DNA of 64,000 nucleotides, taken from Kuenenia sp039794105. Its GTDB lineage: Bacteria > Planctomycetota > Brocadiia > Brocadiales > Brocadiaceae. The position numbers and the translations under genes are program-made. This document shows, in pieces, positions 62,214 to 64,000 of this stretch; the first letter of the stretch is position 1; every line of letters starts with the position of its first letter. Below the pieces are notes generated by a model, which saw only the letters and a program-made list of their open reading frames with translations, did not search any database and was not told the origin of the DNA. The stretch covers positions 124,001 to 188,000 of the forward strand of contig NZ_JBDIWA010000001.1 in NCBI RefSeq assembly GCF_039794105.1, read 5' to 3'.

Positions 62214-63635
62214 ATGAAAACATTCATACTTGCCGGTGGCGGAGGGGAAAGGCTTTGGCCTTTATCCAGAAATAATTTCCCGAAACAATTTTTAAAATTG
62301 AACGGGAGTATGTCCCTTTTACAGCAAACCGTTGACCGGCTTCTGGGCGCTGTTTCCCCGGAGGACACTATTGTCATAACAAACAAGAACTACCAATTTC
62401 ATGTTTCTTCGGCGCTGAATTCTCTGCCAGGTTTGAATGGCTCTGTTTCCGGCGCACGCACGATACTTGAGCCTTTGAGCAGGAATACAGCGCCCGCAAT
62501 AGCGCTCGGAGTGAAATACTGTAAAGAAAAGCTCAAGTGCACGGAGGACGAAATAATATTTTTATCCCCCTCCGATCACATCATAAAACCGCCGGAAGAA
62601 TTTGCAGAACGGGTGAGGCATGCAGAAGAGATTGCCCAAAAAGGTTATATTGTAACCTTTGGTATAAAACCGGATAAGCCCGAGACTGGTTACGGGTATT
62701 TAAAGTTCAGCGATCAATCTTCAGGGAATTGTGCCAAAAAATTCTTTAAAGTGGAAAGATTTGCGGAGAAGCCTGACAGAGACACGGCAAAGCAATATAT
62801 CCATGAGGGCAACTATTATTGGAATTCAGGCATGTTCGCCTTTAGTATAAGAACAATAATGAGAGAACTTCAGCGCTATGCGCCGGAAATAACTGAAATG
62901 TGCCATCTGAGTTATGAAGAAATGCTCTTGCAATTTCAGCACATGCCCAATATCTCCATCGATTATGCAGTTATGGAAAAATCAGACAAGGTTGTAGCAT
63001 TGCCATTTGATTTATACTGGAACGACGTAGGTTCGTGGGATTCTTTATTTGATATTCTTGATAAGGATGCGAATGGCAACGTTCTCCAGGGGGATGTTAT
63101 GGCAATAGACACAAAAGACTCCTTTCTCCTGGGCAAAAAAAGACTCATTACCACCGTAGGCCTTGAAAACTGCCTTGTGGTAGAAACGGACGACGCCATA
63201 CTGATAGCAAAGAAGGGAGAGGCGCAAAAGGTAAAAGACATCGTAAAGAAACTCAATGAAAATTCAAGACCGGAGGCCGTTGAACATGTTACTACATACA
63301 GACCATGGGGAAACTATACCGTGCTTGAAAACGGCCCGCGGTATAAAATAAAGCGGATTGTAGTAAACCCGAATGAAAAGCTCAGCCTGCAAATGCATTA
63401 TCACCGGTCAGAACACTGGGTGGTTGTAAAAGGAAGTGCAAAGGTGACTACCGGCGATAAGGAGAGTTTTATCCATGAAAACGAATCGGCATATATACCG
63501 AAATCAACGATGCACCGGCTTGAAAACCCCGGCAAAATACCCCTTGAAATAATTGAAGTGCAGAATGGTGAATATCTTGGGGAAGACGACATTGTCAGGT
63601 GTGACGATGTGTATGGCAGGGCGCAAGGAGCATAG
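62214..63635 (+). CDS. manC: Mannose-1-phosphate guanylyltransferase/mannose-6-phosphate isomerase
   Basis: A 473-aa bifunctional enzyme. The N-terminal nucleotidyltransferase has ILAGGGGERLWPLSRNNFPK and LSPSDHIIKPPEEF, then FAEKPDRDTAKQYIHEGNYY and YWNSGMFAF. The C-terminal cupin isomerase domain (~360-460) has TYRPWGNYTVLENG, LQMHYHRSEHWVVVKGSAKV and NESAYIPKSTMHRLEN. It makes GDP-mannose for gmd and other mannosyl donors. ATG follows a spacer rich in GGCGCAAAG words. Length is typical. Confidence 0.95.
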   Translation: MKTFILAGGGGERLWPLSRNNFPKQFLKLNGSMSLLQQTVDRLLGAVSPEDTIVITNKNYQFHVSSALNSLPGLNGSVSGARTILEPLSRNTAPAIALGVKYCKEKLKCTEDEIIFLSPSDHIIKPPEEFAERVRHAEEIAQKGYIVTFGIKPDKPETGYGYLKFSDQSSGNCAKKFFKVERFAEKPDRDTAKQYIHEGNYYWNSGMFAFSIRTIMRELQRYAPEITEMCHLSYEEMLLQFQHMPNISIDYAVMEKSDKVVALPFDLYWNDVGSWDSLFDILDKDANGNVLQGDVMAIDTKDSFLLGKKRLITTVGLENCLVVETDDAILIAKKGEAQKVKDIVKKLNENSRPEAVEHVTTYRPWGNYTVLENGPRYKIKRIVVNPNEKLSLQMHYHRSEHWVVVKGSAKVTTGDKESFIHENESAYIPKSTMHRLENPGKIPLEIIEVQNGEYLGEDDIVRCDDVYGRAQGA

Positions 63636-63703
63636 CGCATAGAGCAAAGAGCAAAGAGCAAAGAGCACGGCGCAATATATGCTTTGCGCTCCAGGAGAGT
63701 GAG
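63636..63703. repeat. AGAGCAA/GCGCATAG short tandem spacer
   Basis: Repeated words CATAGCGCATAGAGC and AGAGCAA (three to four times), then GGCGCAA; a related spacer GGGCGCATGGCGCAAAGGGC precedes manC. The AGGAGAG ribosome site for the next gene is at its end. Confidence 0.6.
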
Positions 63704-64000
63704 ATGGTTAGATTCAGATTTCAGGATATGGAAATATGGCAAATGGCAATAGAGATTGCCGGTAAATTATTTGACATTGCTGATGGACTGGAAAAGAAGC
63801 GGCTGTATAGATTTGCAGAGCAACTTCGTGCTGCCGGGATGTCTATGTCTAACAACATCGCCGAAGGAAGCGGTTCAAATTCAGACAAGGAATTTTGTCA
63901 GTTCCTTAACATTGCTCACCGATCTACTTTCGAAAATGCAAATATCCTGATATTATTACAAAGAAGAAGTTTTATCGATCAAGCAACTACGGATTTATTA
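63704..64000 (+). CDS. Four-helix-bundle protein (S23/23S-IVS-type family), 3' end outside window
   Basis: An open frame of 99 codons from ATG 63704 running off the window end, with AGGAGAG seven bases upstream. It reads FRFQDMEIWQMAIEIAGKLF, LEKKRLYRFAEQLRAAGMSM, then SNNIAEGSGSNSDKEFCQFL and NIAHRSTFENANILILL. This matches small four-helix-bundle proteins first seen inside 23S rRNA intervening sequences and now known widely, often near polysaccharide genes. Function unknown. An overlapping short frame at 63756 is a shadow. Confidence 0.85.
   Translation, partial: MVRFRFQDMEIWQMAIEIAGKLFDIADGLEKKRLYRFAEQLRAAGMSMSNNIAEGSGSNSDKEFCQFLNIAHRSTFENANILILLQRRSFIDQATTDLL

Overview
The window looks like chromosomal DNA from a low-to-mid-GC, Gram-negative-type anaerobe. 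My best guess is an anammox planctomycete (Brocadiales, Kuenenia/Brocadia-like). This is inferred from the gene mix: flavodiiron protein, UbiD decarboxylase, one-chain ADP-forming acyl-CoA synthetase next to a DRTGG protein, DUF3326, a GlmL-like ATPase, a bacterial dynamin and many AsmA/Wza-type envelope genes. It also rests on my recollection of similar intergenic palindromes in such genomes. The sequence alone does not prove the taxon.

Layout. Positions 1-1350 hold the 3' part of a 23S rRNA, a 5S rRNA and a strong intrinsic terminator. Positions 1571-5563 are a fur-family regulator, rpmB and gatCAB. Positions 5800-9590 carry a small MshEN-like protein, a nucleoside phosphorylase-like enzyme, purE, mtnA and a small lipoprotein. 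Positions 9859-13547 (minus strand) are a compact trio around a GlmL/MutL-like ASKHA protein. Positions 13891-17442 carry thrC, a CNNM/CBS membrane protein and a PhnP-like hydrolase. Positions 17640-19310 look like an acquired island: a secreted trypsin-like protease ending in a perfect 21-bp hairpin, then decayed toxin-antitoxin genes. Positions 19449-29235 carry fprA, ubiD, a GT2 enzyme, an M20 peptidase, ftsH, a CBS protein and a DUF3326 pair. Positions 29358-46014 are housekeeping and metabolism: AsmA-like protein, acyl-CoA synthetase, DRTGG protein, thiC, rluB, recN, an EMAP/MetG-like protein, truA, ridA, dynamin, ispF and serS.

Positions 46515-63635 form an exopolysaccharide locus. It has a membrane nucleotide-sugar dehydratase fused to an HprK-like domain, a PqqD-like protein, an unannotated 48-aa basic peptide, glmS, a Wza-type exporter, a Wzc-type tyrosine kinase with a DUF4388/MshEN-like insertion, UDP-HexNAc dehydrogenase, gmd, an ABC-2 permease and manC. 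Together these supply UDP-GlcNAc/uronate and GDP-mannose/deoxyhexose precursors and export machinery. The trio of kinase-like domain, PqqD-like protein and peptide is the best candidate for an undescribed system (possibly RiPP-like). The window ends inside a four-helix-bundle gene.

Intergenic DNA is unusually rich in dispersed repeats: a MITE-like family with ends GTAACACTTTAG...CTAAAGTGTTAC, many 5'-GTAG...CTAC-3' palindromes with different cores, quasi-tandem GCCGACTG/CTGCAAT tracts, a duplicated 119-bp structured element and a (CG)n(AG)n microsatellite. The 2.6 kb between the Wzc-like gene and the UDP-sugar dehydrogenase is made almost entirely of these. No tRNA, CRISPR array or intact transposase gene was recognised.
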